A stretch of 64,000 nucleotides of DNA from JACVRW01 sp963734025 (GCA_963734025.1 CAVTFR010000004.1:62001-126000), one strand, 5' to 3'; shown: positions 40,509-50,078, numbered from the stretch's first letter. The notes: generated by a model not told the origin, from the letters alone. Numbers and translations: made by a program.

Positions 40509-41783
40509 TCAGCGCTCGACGATCACCGCGCCGCCCCGCTCCGGCGTCACGACGAGGGCGCTGCGGCGGGCCCGTTCGGGCTCGCCGGCGGCGGGACGGA
40601 GCGCCAGCCCCGACGCCGCGCGCAGCACGGCGCGCATCTCCATCTCCGCGAACGGCGCGCCGGCGCAGCGTCGCACCCCGCCGCCGAAGGGGATCCACGC
40701 CGCGGGATCGGGCGGCGGGTCGGCAAGCCAGCGCTCGGGGCGAAAGGCGGCGGCCTGTGGCCACAGGTCGTCCCTGCGCAGCGAGAGCCAGAGGCAGGCG
40801 GCGACGTGGACCCCGGCGGGCAGCGTCCAGCCGCCGATGCGGACCGGCTCGACGAGGCGCCGCGGCGCGATCGTCAGCGCAGGGCGCAGACGCAGCACCT
40901 CCTTCACGACCGCGTCCAGATAGGCGGGCTCGCCCTCGCGGAGCCGCACCTGAACCGATGGATGCCGGGCCAGCCGCTCGAACGCCCAGGCGAGCGACGC
41001 CGACGACGTGTCGTGGCCGGCGGCCAGCAGCGCCACGAGCTGGTCGCGCAGGTGGCGGTCCGTCGGCGGGTTGCCATCCTCGTCACGCTGCTCGAGCAGG
41101 AGCGCGAGCATCGAGTCACCACCCGGATCGGCGCGGCGGCGGGCAACGAGATCGAGGAGCAGCTCGTCGAAGCGCTCGACCGCCAAGCGGAAGCGGCCCC
41201 AGGGACTGCGCGGGCCGAGGTCGCGCTGGACGAGCGACATGGCCAGCATGCGTGGCATCGAGCGGACACTCTCGAGAGTGCGGTGGACGGCCTCACGGAG
41301 CTGCGCGAGCTCCTCTTCGCCGCGCGCACCGAACACGATCCGCAGGATCGTCTCGAGTGTGAGGTCGCGCATGCGCTCGAGCGTCGCCACCCGCCCGCTC
41401 CAGCCCGCGAGCTCGCGCTCGGCGAGCTCGGACACCATCGGCTCGAAGGCGCGCATGCGCTCTCCGTGGAACGGCGTCTGGATGAGCCGCCGCTCGCGCA
41501 GGTGCTCGTCTCCGTCGAGCACGAGGATCGAGTGCTCGCCCGCGAACGGGCGCAGGAACTCCCAGCTCTCCCCGGCCGGCGCGATCGCCGGATCGAGGCG
41601 GAAGATCTCCCTGACCGGGTCCGGGTGCGAGAACAGCACCATCGGCTCGTCGGTCCAGAAGGTGCGGAGCGTGACCGGGTCGCCGAAGCGCTCGTGCACG
41701 CGCTGCAGGAAGGCGGCCGGCCGGACCGTCCAGCCGATCGTCTGCCAGGCGGCGGCGGCGCGCGGACCCGGTGGTAGACCCAT
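40509..41783 (-). CDS. cytochrome P450
   Basis: 424 residues. The I-helix oxygen-activating motif is AAGHDTSSAS (about 254-263), the K-helix ExxR is E295-x-x-R298 in KEVLRLRP, and the haem-ligand Cys is C373 in PFGGGVRRCAGAPFAE. The class resembles CYP110/CYP132-like bacterial P450s with fatty-acid or terpenoid-type substrates (tentative). No ferredoxin or reductase gene is nearby. Divergent from the DUF899 gene; the 75-bp gap holds both promoters. Confidence 0.93.
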   Translation of the reverse strand: MGLPPGPRAAAAWQTIGWTVRPAAFLQRVHERFGDPVTLRTFWTDEPMVLFSHPDPVREIFRLDPAIAPAGESWEFLRPFAGEHSILVLDGDEHLRERRLIQTPFHGERMRAFEPMVSELAERELAGWSGRVATLERMRDLTLETILRIVFGARGEEELAQLREAVHRTLESVRSMPRMLAMSLVQRDLGPRSPWGRFRLAVERFDELLLDLVARRRADPGGDSMLALLLEQRDEDGNPPTDRHLRDQLVALLAAGHDTSSASLAWAFERLARHPSVQVRLREGEPAYLDAVVKEVLRLRPALTIAPRRLVEPVRIGGWTLPAGVHVAACLWLSLRRDDLWPQAAAFRPERWLADPPPDPAAWIPFGGGVRRCAGAPFAEMEMRAVLRAASGLALRPAAGEPERARRSALVVTPERGGAVIVER

Positions 41784-41858
41784 GGCGCGAGCCTACGCGC
41801 CGATGAATATCGGCCGCGGCACCGGTCACAAACAGAGGAAGCCACGAAGGAGAGCCGG

Positions 41859-42605
41859 ATGACACTGCCGCGAATCGCCCCGCGAGAAGAATGGCTCGAG
41901 GCACGCAAGAAGCTGCTCGAGAAGGAGAAGGCACTGACCCGCGAGCGCGACGCCCTCAACGCCGAGCGGCGCAACCTGCCGATGGTGAAGGTCGAGAAGG
42001 ACTACGTCTTCCACGGACCGGACGGCGAGCTCTCGCTGCTCGACATCTTCGAGGATCGCAGCCAGCTCATCGTCGGGCACTTCATGTTCAACCCGGACTG
42101 GGAGGACGGCTGCCCGAGCTGTTCGGCCGGTGCGGCGGAGCTGAGCGAGGGGCTGCTCGAGCACCTGCGTGTCCGGGACACGTCGTTCGCGTACGTATCG
42201 AGGGCTCCGATCGAGAAGATCCAGCGCTATCAGCGCAAGCGGGGCTGGGACTTCGCCTGGTACTCCTCGTACGGCAGCGACTTCAACTACGACTTCAAGG
42301 TCACGGTCGACGAGTCGGTGGCGCCCGCGGAGTACAACTACAAGACGAAGGAGGAGCACGAGCGCGCGGGGACGGCCTACTACTTCGACGCCGAGCAGCC
42401 GATCGAGCAGCCCGGCACGAGCTGCTTCCTGCGCGCGGGCGGCGACGTCTTCCACACGTACTCGACCTTCGGCCGCGGCGCCGAGATGCTGGGCGGCTCG
42501 TACTACTGGCTCGATCTGACCGCGCTGGGCCGCCAGGAGGCGTGGGAGGAGCCGAAGGGACGCGCCGAGAGCGCCCGCTCCGCGACGCCCGACTTCGCGA
42601 CCTGA
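41859..42605 (+). CDS. DUF899 thioredoxin-like protein
   Basis: 248 residues. It has a helical N-terminal part (EEWLEARKKLLEKEKALTRE) and a thioredoxin-like domain with a CPSC-type pair in NPDWEDGCPSCSAGAAEL. The family signatures are RKRGWDFAWYSSYGSDFNYD and SYYWLDLTALGRQE. DUF899 proteins resemble peroxiredoxin-like folds but their reaction is unproven. It lies upstream of two Ku genes on the same strand (41-nt gap), so it could share a stress-related transcript. Confidence 0.9.
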   Translation: MTLPRIAPREEWLEARKKLLEKEKALTRERDALNAERRNLPMVKVEKDYVFHGPDGELSLLDIFEDRSQLIVGHFMFNPDWEDGCPSCSAGAAELSEGLLEHLRVRDTSFAYVSRAPIEKIQRYQRKRGWDFAWYSSYGSDFNYDFKVTVDESVAPAEYNYKTKEEHERAGTAYYFDAEQPIEQPGTSCFLRAGGDVFHTYSTFGRGAEMLGGSYYWLDLTALGRQEAWEEPKGRAESARSATPDFAT

Positions 42606-42646
42606 GCCGCAGGTTCCAACCGCCCTTCAGCGGGTAACCCGCCCCC

Positions 42647-43420
42647 ATGGCACCTCGCTCGATCTGGAACGGCACGATCACGTTCGGGCTCGTGAACGTG
42701 CCCATCAAGCTCTACACGGCCACCGAGTCGAAGACGGTCCACTTCAGCGAGGTGCACGTCAAGGACGGGGCGAAGATCGAGCATCGCCGCTATTGCCCCA
42801 AGGAGAACAAGGAGGTCGACTACGACGACGTCGTGAAGGGCTACGAGGTCTCCGCCGACAGCTACGTCGTGCTCGACAACGACGAGCTCAAGGCGGCCGC
42901 CGGAGACCGCGGCAAGGTCGTGCATCTCGAGGAGTTCGTGGACGCCGCCGAGATCGACCCGGTCTTCTACGAGAAGACCTACTACGCGGGCTCGCGCGAC
43001 GCCGAGGACGCCTACCGGCTGCTGCACGAGGCGCTGAGGCGGTCCGGCTGCGCCGGCATCGGCCGCTTCACCTTCCACGACCGCGAGTACCTCGTGGCGG
43101 TGCGCGCCCTCGACGACGTGATCGCGCTTCATACGCTGCGCTTCCACGACGAGGTGGTGGAGCCGGACGACCTCGATCTCGACCTGGGCCGCGCGAAGCC
43201 GCGGCCCAAGGAGTCCCAGATGGCCGCGCGGCTCGTCGACTCGCTCGAACAGGACTTCGAGCCGGACGCCTGGGACGACAGCTACCGCGAGGCCGTGCTC
43301 GACCTGATCAGGCGCAAGGCCCGCGGAGACGAGATCGACCTGGTCGCCGAGGAGGAGCCCGAGCAGGGCGACGACCTGGCGGCCGCCCTGGAGGCGAGCC
43401 TAGGTAACCGGGGGCGCTGA
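42647..43420 (+). CDS. ku: Ku DNA end-binding protein, copy 1
   Basis: 257 residues. It opens with the bacterial Ku signature APRSIWNGTITFGLVNVPIK and continues with HRRYCPKENKEVDYDDVVKGYE and HDREYLVAVRALDDVIALHT, which form the DNA-encircling beta barrel. Ku binds double-strand breaks for non-homologous end joining with the ligase LigD. The C-terminal 30 residues are acidic (LVAEEEPEQGDDLAAALEAS) and lack a lysine-rich tail. It is followed after 2 nt by a second Ku gene. No ligD is within the window. Confidence 0.95.
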   Translation: MAPRSIWNGTITFGLVNVPIKLYTATESKTVHFSEVHVKDGAKIEHRRYCPKENKEVDYDDVVKGYEVSADSYVVLDNDELKAAAGDRGKVVHLEEFVDAAEIDPVFYEKTYYAGSRDAEDAYRLLHEALRRSGCAGIGRFTFHDREYLVAVRALDDVIALHTLRFHDEVVEPDDLDLDLGRAKPRPKESQMAARLVDSLEQDFEPDAWDDSYREAVLDLIRRKARGDEIDLVAEEEPEQGDDLAAALEASLGNRGR

Positions 43421-43422
43421 GG

Positions 43423-44355
43423 ATGCCGCGCGCACTCTGGAGCGGCTCGCTCAGCTTCGGGCTTGTCAACGTGCCCGTCCAGCTCGTGAGCGCGGCACGC
43501 GACCTCGGCTATCACTTCCACGAGCTGCATGCGAAGGACAAGGTCCGGATCGAGCAGCGGCGCTTCTGCTCCAAGGAGGACGCGGAGGTCATCTGGGAGG
43601 AGGTGGCGCACGCCTACGACCTGGACGGCAAGCAGGTGATAGTCACCGACGAGGAGCTCGGCTCGGTGGAGCCGCGCAAGACGCGCACGATCGACATCGA
43701 TGCGTTCGTCGAGCTGGCGGAGGTCGACCCGATCTACTTCGACCACCCCTACTTCCTCGTGCCGGCCGGCGAGAGCGAGGGCACCCTGCGCGCCTACCGG
43801 CTGCTCGTCGAGGTGATGGCGGGAACCGAGCGCGCGGCCCTCGGCCGCTTCGTGATGCGCACCAAGGAGTACCTGGCCGCCGTGCGCGCCCGCGAGGGAG
43901 CGCTGCTCTTGACCACGATGCGCTTCCACGACGAGGTTCGTCCCACGAAGCCGATACCGACGGGTGGCAAGAAGCCCACCAAGAAGCAGCTCGACCAGGC
44001 GGTCGCGCTGATCGAGGCGCTCTCGACCGGCTGGGACCCCGCGAGCTACGAGGACTGCTACCGCGAGCGCCTGAAGCGCGTGATCGAGAGCAAGCGCAAG
44101 CGGCGCAAGATCGAGGTGCCGAAGCCCGAGCCCGAGCCGCAGCCGGTGCCCGACCTGATGGACGCGCTCCAGCGCGCCGTCGAGAACGTGCGCGCGGGCC
44201 GCGACGTGCGGACCCAGCCCGAGAGCGGCAACGGCGGCGACGGCGAGCTCGGCGAGCTGAGCCGCGACGAGCTCGTCAAGCGCGCCAAGGAGAAGGACAT
44301 CGCGGGCCGCAGCAAGATGTCCAAGAAGGAGCTGGTCGAGGCGCTCAGCGAGTAG
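43423..44355 (+). CDS. ku: Ku DNA end-binding protein, copy 2 with SAP-like tail
   Basis: 310 residues. Core Ku barrel: PRALWSGSLSFGLVNVPVQLV, RRFCSKEDAEVIWEEVAHAY and MRTKEYLAAVRAREGALLLTT. After about 210 it has a basic linker (ESKRKRRKIEVPKPEPEP), an acidic/Gly stretch and an end domain LSRDELVKRAKEKDIAGRSK then MSKKELVEALSE, which has the SAP/Rho-N helix pattern used for DNA binding. It is 2 nt from copy 1, so the pair is one operon and may form a heterodimer or have separate jobs. Confidence 0.95.
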   Translation: MPRALWSGSLSFGLVNVPVQLVSAARDLGYHFHELHAKDKVRIEQRRFCSKEDAEVIWEEVAHAYDLDGKQVIVTDEELGSVEPRKTRTIDIDAFVELAEVDPIYFDHPYFLVPAGESEGTLRAYRLLVEVMAGTERAALGRFVMRTKEYLAAVRAREGALLLTTMRFHDEVRPTKPIPTGGKKPTKKQLDQAVALIEALSTGWDPASYEDCYRERLKRVIESKRKRRKIEVPKPEPEPQPVPDLMDALQRAVENVRAGRDVRTQPESGNGGDGELGELSRDELVKRAKEKDIAGRSKMSKKELVEALSE

Positions 44356-44379
44356 CCCGCCGAGCGCCTCTCGTCAGCC

Positions 44380-47007
44380 CTAGTCGTCGCCCCAGTAGAA
44401 GCCCTCCGAGACCGCCGGGAAGCTCCGCTCGGGATGCGCCCGGAACAGCGGGTCGATCCCGAACAGCGTTATCCGCGCGGTGTTCGCGGTGTTGGGGCCA
44501 TGGATGATGAGCGGCGAGCCGCCGGCCGACGGATCCGGGTTCGGCCAGTGGCCGGAGGCGAGGTAGTCGGACGCCGGCAGCCGGCCGTCGACCGTCACGT
44601 CGCCCGGCACGTCCGTGAACCAGACCGGGTCTTCCACGAGCGCCGTGTCACGCTCGGGATACGCGCCCGTGATCGGGCTGGTCTCGGCGCCCTCGTTGTT
44701 CCAGTAGACGACTCCGCTTGCGTTGTCCTGGAACGTCGCGCCCACGCGCCCGAACGTCTCGATCAGCTGATCGACCTGCTCGGTCGCCTTGCCGGCCTCC
44801 GAGCGCCTGCCGTCCCACTCGGCCTGCAGGCCCGCGAGCTGCGAGCCACCGGTCTCCGGCGCCACGAAGTTGGCGCCGCTGATGCGTGCGCCGACGTAGC
44901 CACCGCCGGCGGCGAAGAACGCCGCATAGCGCGCGCGCACCGTGGCGTTCTCCGGCGCGTCTGCCGGATAGTTCTGGGTCGTGTTGTAGATGACGTCGTA
45001 GTTCGCCAGCGGGTCGGCCGGAGCCGTGTTGATGGCGCTGTTGGTGTACTGGTCGGCGGAGAAGCCGAGCCGCGTCTCGAGCGCCCAGTTCTCGAGCGCC
45101 GAGCACAGACAGGCGATCCGCGGCACCCGCTCGATCGCCTCGCGGCGCGGCAGGAGGCCGCTGACGGGCTCGAACCAGACGCCCGCGTCGCGGCCCGCGG
45201 CCCGGATCTGGGCACGCGCACTCTCGGCGAACAGGATGCTCCCCGCCGGCATGTCGCCGTCGCTGGTCTCGAAGGGCTCCAGCGCGAGCCGTGCCGCCAC
45301 GCCGTCGCCGATCAGCTCGTTGGCCGTGCGAACCGCGGTCCGCGAGTCGACCTCGAGCGCGAGCCAGTCGGACTGACCGCCGCGGACGCCGCCCTCGACG
45401 GGGTCGGTCTCCTCCACCGGGCCGGTGTTCGGCGTGAAGCGCCGATCACGCCCGATCGTGACGACGTCGGCTCCCCAGAGGAAGCCGTTGCTCCAGGCGC
45501 CCGGCGGCGCATAGAGCTCGGTCACGCGATCGGAGATGTCGTCGCCGACGTCGAGGATCGTGTTGCCGAGCGCACGCAGCGACTGATCCATCCAGACGAC
45601 GTACGAGCCTGCCTGGAAGGTTCGGTTGCCGAAGCGGTAGTCGCGCCGCAGCTGTCTGACCTCGATGTCGTTGTCGAGCAGGAAGTCGACGAGCCGCTTG
45701 GCCTCGGCGTCGCTGCGCTGGCCGCCTCCGACGGGGATCACGTGCGCCCGCGGATACGGCGTCATGTAGTAGTGGTCCTCGGGCGTGCCCGGGAAGGGCA
45801 GCGGACCGGCCAGCTCCGGCCGCGGCGCGTCCTCGGCGCCCCGCCGGTAGATCTCGTACTGGTCGTGGAGCATCTCGCGGCGGTTCTCGACGACGAAGTC
45901 GACCGACGAGCCGACGACGAGCTCCTGCTCGCGCCGGGCGCCATGCCGCCCCAAGAGCGAGGGCGCCGCCCCGTTGACGCCGCAGCGGTTGTCGATCTGG
46001 TTGCACATCTCGACCGTCTGGGCATCGAGGCCGTGCAGCTGGCCGTACTGGCCTGTGTAGAAGGGCCCCCAGTCGTCCCAACCCTGGGGGAGCGTCTGAC
46101 CCGGGGGGGTCCAGCTCGGCGGCATGTTGTTGATCGGGCGCTGGATGCCGAACCCCTCGCTTGCGAGCCCGGCCTGATTGGCGTCGAGCCGAGGCTGGTT
46201 CCACTTGGTCCAGATGTCGTATTCGATGCCCGGGTTGTGAGGCACCGTCGTGCCCTCCACCAGGGTCGGCGTGGCGTAGCCGTGCAGGTCGTAGACCCCG
46301 GTCGGGAACCACTCCTTGATCACGCCGACGGAGGCGGTCGTCTCGGACTGCGACTGGGTGATGTAGTCGCGGTTCAGGTCGAAGCCGTTGCCGTTCGCGC
46401 GAGTGCCGGCGATGCGGCCGTCCGGGTTCTGGATCACGTTGAACACGAGCACGGCGTGATCGAGCCAGGCGTCCACCTGCCGGTCCGCGCCGTACGGCGT
46501 GGTGGCGAGCCGCTCGATGATGCGCATTGCGGCGTCTACGCCTTCGTACTCGTTGCCGTGGATACCGGACTGGATGAAGATCGGCACCTTCAGGTCGCGG
46601 CGCTCGATCAGCTCCTGGGCCCGGCGCGGATTGCGCTGGGCGAGCTCGACCACCTGCTGCAGGCGCGCGTCAGCGTTGCGCTGCGCGGGCGTGTCGAGCG
46701 CGTTGATCGTGACCTTGAACATGTCACGGCCGAGTGCGGACTGGCCGATGACCTCGATGTCCATGCGCCCGTCGCTGCGGCTCGCGATGTCCTCGAGCGT
46801 GCAGCCGATCGCGTAGTACGGGATGTGCGGGAAGCTCCCGGGCGGGTCGGCCGGGTCCGTTCCGTCGGGCAGGTTCTCCGCGGCGTCCTCCATCGCGATG
46901 CCGCACCAGGGCGGCTCGATGGCGGCATTCGCGCTTGTCGCTCCCACGAGCAAGCACACGATTGCCACGAGTGAGACTGCCGGCCACGACCGCATCCTTG
47001 GGCGCAT
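44380..47007 (-). CDS. large secreted M14-like zinc carboxypeptidase
   Basis: 875 residues with an N-terminal signal peptide (cut near ANA/AIE). The M14 zinc site is readable in IFIQSGIHGNEYEGVDAAM (His and Glu), with substrate-site Arg/Asn in RANGNGFDLNRDYITQSQSE, and the second-site His is in VYDLHGYATPTL. The following about 550 residues include a domain ending in NPDPSAGGSPLIIHG and FRAHPERSFPAVSEGFYW, resembling glutamine-amidotransferase-like tails. Likely an extracellular peptidase or amidase; substrate unknown. The ATG at 47007 follows a GGGAG site. A long overlapping frame on the + strand is a shadow. Confidence 0.88.
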   Translation of the reverse strand: MRPRMRSWPAVSLVAIVCLLVGATSANAAIEPPWCGIAMEDAAENLPDGTDPADPPGSFPHIPYYAIGCTLEDIASRSDGRMDIEVIGQSALGRDMFKVTINALDTPAQRNADARLQQVVELAQRNPRRAQELIERRDLKVPIFIQSGIHGNEYEGVDAAMRIIERLATTPYGADRQVDAWLDHAVLVFNVIQNPDGRIAGTRANGNGFDLNRDYITQSQSETTASVGVIKEWFPTGVYDLHGYATPTLVEGTTVPHNPGIEYDIWTKWNQPRLDANQAGLASEGFGIQRPINNMPPSWTPPGQTLPQGWDDWGPFYTGQYGQLHGLDAQTVEMCNQIDNRCGVNGAAPSLLGRHGARREQELVVGSSVDFVVENRREMLHDQYEIYRRGAEDAPRPELAGPLPFPGTPEDHYYMTPYPRAHVIPVGGGQRSDAEAKRLVDFLLDNDIEVRQLRRDYRFGNRTFQAGSYVVWMDQSLRALGNTILDVGDDISDRVTELYAPPGAWSNGFLWGADVVTIGRDRRFTPNTGPVEETDPVEGGVRGGQSDWLALEVDSRTAVRTANELIGDGVAARLALEPFETSDGDMPAGSILFAESARAQIRAAGRDAGVWFEPVSGLLPRREAIERVPRIACLCSALENWALETRLGFSADQYTNSAINTAPADPLANYDVIYNTTQNYPADAPENATVRARYAAFFAAGGGYVGARISGANFVAPETGGSQLAGLQAEWDGRRSEAGKATEQVDQLIETFGRVGATFQDNASGVVYWNNEGAETSPITGAYPERDTALVEDPVWFTDVPGDVTVDGRLPASDYLASGHWPNPDPSAGGSPLIIHGPNTANTARITLFGIDPLFRAHPERSFPAVSEGFYWGDD

Positions 47008-47106
47008 CAAGACTCCCGCTTCGAAGGGCAGAACCGTCCGAGGCCCTACCCGGAGCCCGGAAAGGAGAAACGCTCGCGTACCCGGAGCTTCCCTTAGCTT
47101 TTGCGC

Positions 47107-47565
47107 ATGGCCGATCGCCCGCCACTGCCGCCTTTCACAGTCGAGACAGCAGCGCAGAAGGTCCAGGCAGCCGAGGACGCCTGGAACAGCCGTGACCCGG
47201 AGCGGGTCGCCGGCGCCTACACGTCCGACTCGGTGTGGCGCAACCGCGACACGTTCATCAGCGGCCGCGACGAGATCATCGCCTTCCTCACCGCCAAATG
47301 GCAGCGCGAGCTCGATTACGCGCTCCGCAAGAGCCTCTGGACCTTCGGCGATGACAGGATCGCCGTCCGCTTCCAATACGAGTGCCACGACGCCGCGGGC
47401 CAGTGGTACCGCAGCTACGGCAACGAGCTATGGGAGTTCGACGAGCACGGCTTCATGCGCCGGCGCGAGGCAAGCATCAACGACATGCCGATCGATGAGT
47501 CCGAGCGGCGCATCTTCGGTCCGCGCCCCGAGGAGCAGCGAGGGCAGGAGATACCGGTCCGCTAG
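47107..47565 (+). CDS. DUF1348 nuclear-transport-factor-2-like protein
   Basis: 152 residues with the DUF1348 pattern: EDAWNSRDPERVAGAYTSDS, VWRNRDTFISGRDEIIAFL, AVRFQYECHDAAGQWYRSYG and EWEFDEHGFM. NTF2-fold proteins of this type are about 150 residues and have an unknown role. The ATG at 47107 is preferred over a TTG 6 nt upstream. It converges with the lipase gene (2-nt gap), and starts 100 nt after the divergent M14 gene. Confidence 0.85.
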   Translation: MADRPPLPPFTVETAAQKVQAAEDAWNSRDPERVAGAYTSDSVWRNRDTFISGRDEIIAFLTAKWQRELDYALRKSLWTFGDDRIAVRFQYECHDAAGQWYRSYGNELWEFDEHGFMRRREASINDMPIDESERRIFGPRPEEQRGQEIPVR

Positions 47566-47567
47566 CG

Positions 47568-48890
47568 CTACTCCCAGTCGTTCAGCTGGACCGACACCCG
47601 GTCGGTAGAGGACGGGAAGTTCGGGAAGTTGATCGCGCGGACGGGGCCTCTCCCCCGTGAGCGCAGCCGGACCGAGATGCGGCCGGTCGGCGGCCGCGAG
47701 GCCGGGACCGCAAGGTCGACGCCGCTGATGAACGGAAGCGAGAAGAAGGCCGGGAGCGGTGCGCTCACGTCGCTCTGGCCGTCCGGCTGCGAGTCGAAGG
47801 CGAACAGGCCGATCGTGCGCTTCGACTGCGGGCTCGTTGCCGCGTTGATCACGTTCGTCCCGTTGATCGTGAGGATGTCGTTCTGCCCGCCCTGGTCGCC
47901 CCAGAGCTCCTTGTTGCGAGTGACGACCACGACCGCGTGGCCGTCGCCCTTGGTGGTGAGCGCGTCGAGCCCCACGTTCGGCTCCGAGGTGAGCAGGCGG
48001 ACGAGGTGGTCATCGCGGCGGAAGGGCTCGTAGTAGAGGTGATGGGTGCCGGTCTCGGGACGTGTGATCGCGAACTCGTAGTTGGCGCCGCGCTCGAGCT
48101 TGAACGGTCCCCAGGAGCCGGCGCCGGTGAGTTGCTTCGTCGCGGCGACCTTGCCGACGTGGCGCCCGGTCAGAGGCTTCACCTTCCACACCCTGAGCGT
48201 CGCATTCGTCGCGCCGGCGTTCTGGGGGAACAGCACCGCGCGCCCGGCGACGCTCACGAACTTCCCGCGCTTCGGGAGGATCCTGGTCGTCTCGGGCCGG
48301 CGCCCGCGGAGGAATCGGTACACAGCGGCGAACGTCTCGGCCGAGGTGGCCACCTGCACGTGCGTCTGGTTCGGGATCGTCACGTTGGTTGCGCCCGTGA
48401 TGGTCCTGCCCGGCGTGCCGACGCCCGCCCACACAGCCAGCGTCGGGACGCCGCCAGGGGGCGCCGTCGCGGTGCGGCCGTCGAGGTTCACGTAGTGCGC
48501 CACGCGCGCCGCCCGCTCCGGCGTCGCGAGGTACTCCTGCAGCACGGAGGTGCCGAGCGAGTGACCGAGCAGGTCGACCTTCCGCCGGCCCGAGCGCCTC
48601 AGGAGGCGCGCTATCTGGGCGTCGAGCCGGGCGTAGACCTGCTCGCGCGTCGCGAGCCCGAAGGTCGAGTCGTAGTCGAGCGCCGCGATCAGGCGCTGCG
48701 GATAGCCGTTGCTCGTGAGGCGCTGTTGCTGCGACTCGAACTGGGCGCCGGACCCCACGAATCCATGGACGAAGATCACCGGGTTCAACTTCGGTTGCTT
48801 CTTCCCCTTGGGTGCGGCGAGCGCGCCCGGCGCGGTCGCCAGCACGGCGAGCAGGGCAGCGACCAGCACTACGGGACGACTCCTCTCCAT
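47568..48890 (-). CDS. secreted alpha/beta-hydrolase lipase
   Basis: 440 residues. A signal peptide (cut near ALA/APK) precedes an alpha/beta-hydrolase with oxyanion motif NPVIFVHGFVGSGAQF, nucleophile elbow in LLGHSLGTSV and a later HVQVATS His as probable triad member. From about 200 on there is a beta-rich C-terminal domain of the kind seen in the archaeal AF1763-like lipase. Likely an extracellular lipase or esterase. It is divergent from a TetR gene that may control it. Confidence 0.88.
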   Translation of the reverse strand: MERSRPVVLVAALLAVLATAPGALAAPKGKKQPKLNPVIFVHGFVGSGAQFESQQQRLTSNGYPQRLIAALDYDSTFGLATREQVYARLDAQIARLLRRSGRRKVDLLGHSLGTSVLQEYLATPERAARVAHYVNLDGRTATAPPGGVPTLAVWAGVGTPGRTITGATNVTIPNQTHVQVATSAETFAAVYRFLRGRRPETTRILPKRGKFVSVAGRAVLFPQNAGATNATLRVWKVKPLTGRHVGKVAATKQLTGAGSWGPFKLERGANYEFAITRPETGTHHLYYEPFRRDDHLVRLLTSEPNVGLDALTTKGDGHAVVVVTRNKELWGDQGGQNDILTINGTNVINAATSPQSKRTIGLFAFDSQPDGQSDVSAPLPAFFSLPFISGVDLAVPASRPPTGRISVRLRSRGRGPVRAINFPNFPSSTDRVSVQLNDWE

Positions 48891-48963
48891 GCGCTCCTCC
48901 CGGGCGGCTTCTGACTCCGTGCGATCATGTCATAGGGGACCGGACGTAACAAAACACTTCCCC

Positions 48964-49587
48964 ATGGATGTCCCAAACTCCACCGCGTCCGCACTCGCCC
49001 GGCCGCGCGGCCGGCCGGCCGGGGCCAGCCGTGACGACGTCCTGGGCGCGGCGATGCGCCAGTACCTGAGCGGCGAGCGTGTCGACGTCCAGGCGATTGC
49101 GGCGCAGCTCGGACTCGGCCGGACCACCGTCTACCGCTGGTTCGGCACTCGCGAGCAGCTGATCGGCGAGGTGCTCGTGCGAGCCGGCCTGCCGCAACTC
49201 GAGCGAGCCCGACGTGAGGCGCGCGGCCGCGGGGGCCGGGTGCTGCTCGACACCTTCGACCGCTTCAACCGCGCCCTGGCGGACGCCCCTGCACTGCGCC
49301 GCTTCGTCGAGAATGAGCGCGGCGCGGCCCTGCGAGTCCTCACCGCCGGCGACGGGCCCGTGCAGCCGCGCATGGTGGCGGCCATCAAGGAGCTGATCGA
49401 GAGGGAGGCGAGCGCCGGCACCTACGACCCACCCGTCGAGCCCGGCACGCTCGCCTACGCGATCGTGCGGCTCGCGGAGGCGTTCCTGTTCAACGAGGCC
49501 GCCGCCGGGATCCGCGGCGACGTGGACCGCCTGCGCGACGTCGAGGCCGCGCTGCTGGGCGTCAGCCGGCGAGCTTCCGGGAGATGA
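48964..49587 (+). CDS. TetR family regulator, QsdR-like
   Basis: 207 residues. DNA-binding part: RPAGASRDDVLGAAMRQYLS, then VQAIAAQLGLGRTTVYRWFG. The C-terminal domain has the QsdR-type pattern FVENERGAALRVLTAGDGPV and TLAYAIVRLAEAFLF. QsdR-like regulators control quorum-sensing lactonase and similar hydrolase genes, which fits the divergent lipase gene 73 nt away. The ATG at 48964 is used; upstream in-frame codons lie in that gap or inside the lipase gene. Its 3' end overlaps the GNAT gene tail by 26 nt. Confidence 0.88.
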   Translation: MDVPNSTASALARPRGRPAGASRDDVLGAAMRQYLSGERVDVQAIAAQLGLGRTTVYRWFGTREQLIGEVLVRAGLPQLERARREARGRGGRVLLDTFDRFNRALADAPALRRFVENERGAALRVLTAGDGPVQPRMVAAIKELIEREASAGTYDPPVEPGTLAYAIVRLAEAFLFNEAAAGIRGDVDRLRDVEAALLGVSRRASGR

Positions 49588-50035
49588 AAAGCGTCCGGCC
49601 CGGCGGCTTCGGCTCGAGCTCGAAGCCGAGCCCCTGGTAGAAGGTGAGCGCTTCAGTGTTCTGCTCGTTCACGTCGAGCTCGATCCGCCGGCAGTCGCGG
49701 GCCCGCGCGCGCTCGAACGAGGCGTGGACGAGCGCCCGCCCCAGGCCGGCACGGCGCGCGGCGCCGTCGACGTAGAGGTCCTCGAGCCAGCAGTCGTGGC
49801 GCCCGCTCCAGACGCTCAGGCGGTAGCGGAGCTGGCAGACGCCGCCTGCCTCATCGCCCTCGGCCGGCGCGGCGAGCAGATACTCGGTGTTCGCGTCGTC
49901 GATCAACCTGCCGACCGTCCGGCGGATGACCTCGTCGCTCGGGACGTCCTTGCCCCACCAGTCCCTGAAGCCGCCGATCAGGCGCGCGACGTCGTCGGCG
50001 TCCCCCGCCTCGGCGAGCCATACGTACGGCGTCAT
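49562..50035 (-). CDS. GNAT family N-acetyltransferase
   Basis: 157 residues. The GNAT core reads DCWLEDLYVDGAARRAGLGR, the acetyl-CoA loop (RxGxGR-like), then ALVHASFERARARDCRRIEL and EQNTEALTFYQGLGFELEP. Substrate unknown. The ATG at 50035 gives an N-terminus typical of the family (TPYVWLAEAGDADDVARLI); a longer version starting at 50080 adds 15 residues overlapping the divergent gene. It converges with the QsdR-like gene. Confidence 0.88.
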   Translation of the reverse strand: MTPYVWLAEAGDADDVARLIGGFRDWWGKDVPSDEVIRRTVGRLIDDANTEYLLAAPAEGDEAGGVCQLRYRLSVWSGRHDCWLEDLYVDGAARRAGLGRALVHASFERARARDCRRIELDVNEQNTEALTFYQGLGFELEPKPPGRTLFISRKLAG

Positions 50036-50078
50036 CGCGGCAACTTCTAGCAGGGGCCCGCGGGCTAGTCTGCGAGAC

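Noticed and set aside
44434..46974. 846-residue open frame on the + strand opposite the M14-like gene
   Set aside because: It is antisense to a clear secreted peptidase with signal peptide and zinc motif; its translation is Arg/Asp/Val-rich without domains, as expected from high-GC antisense frames.
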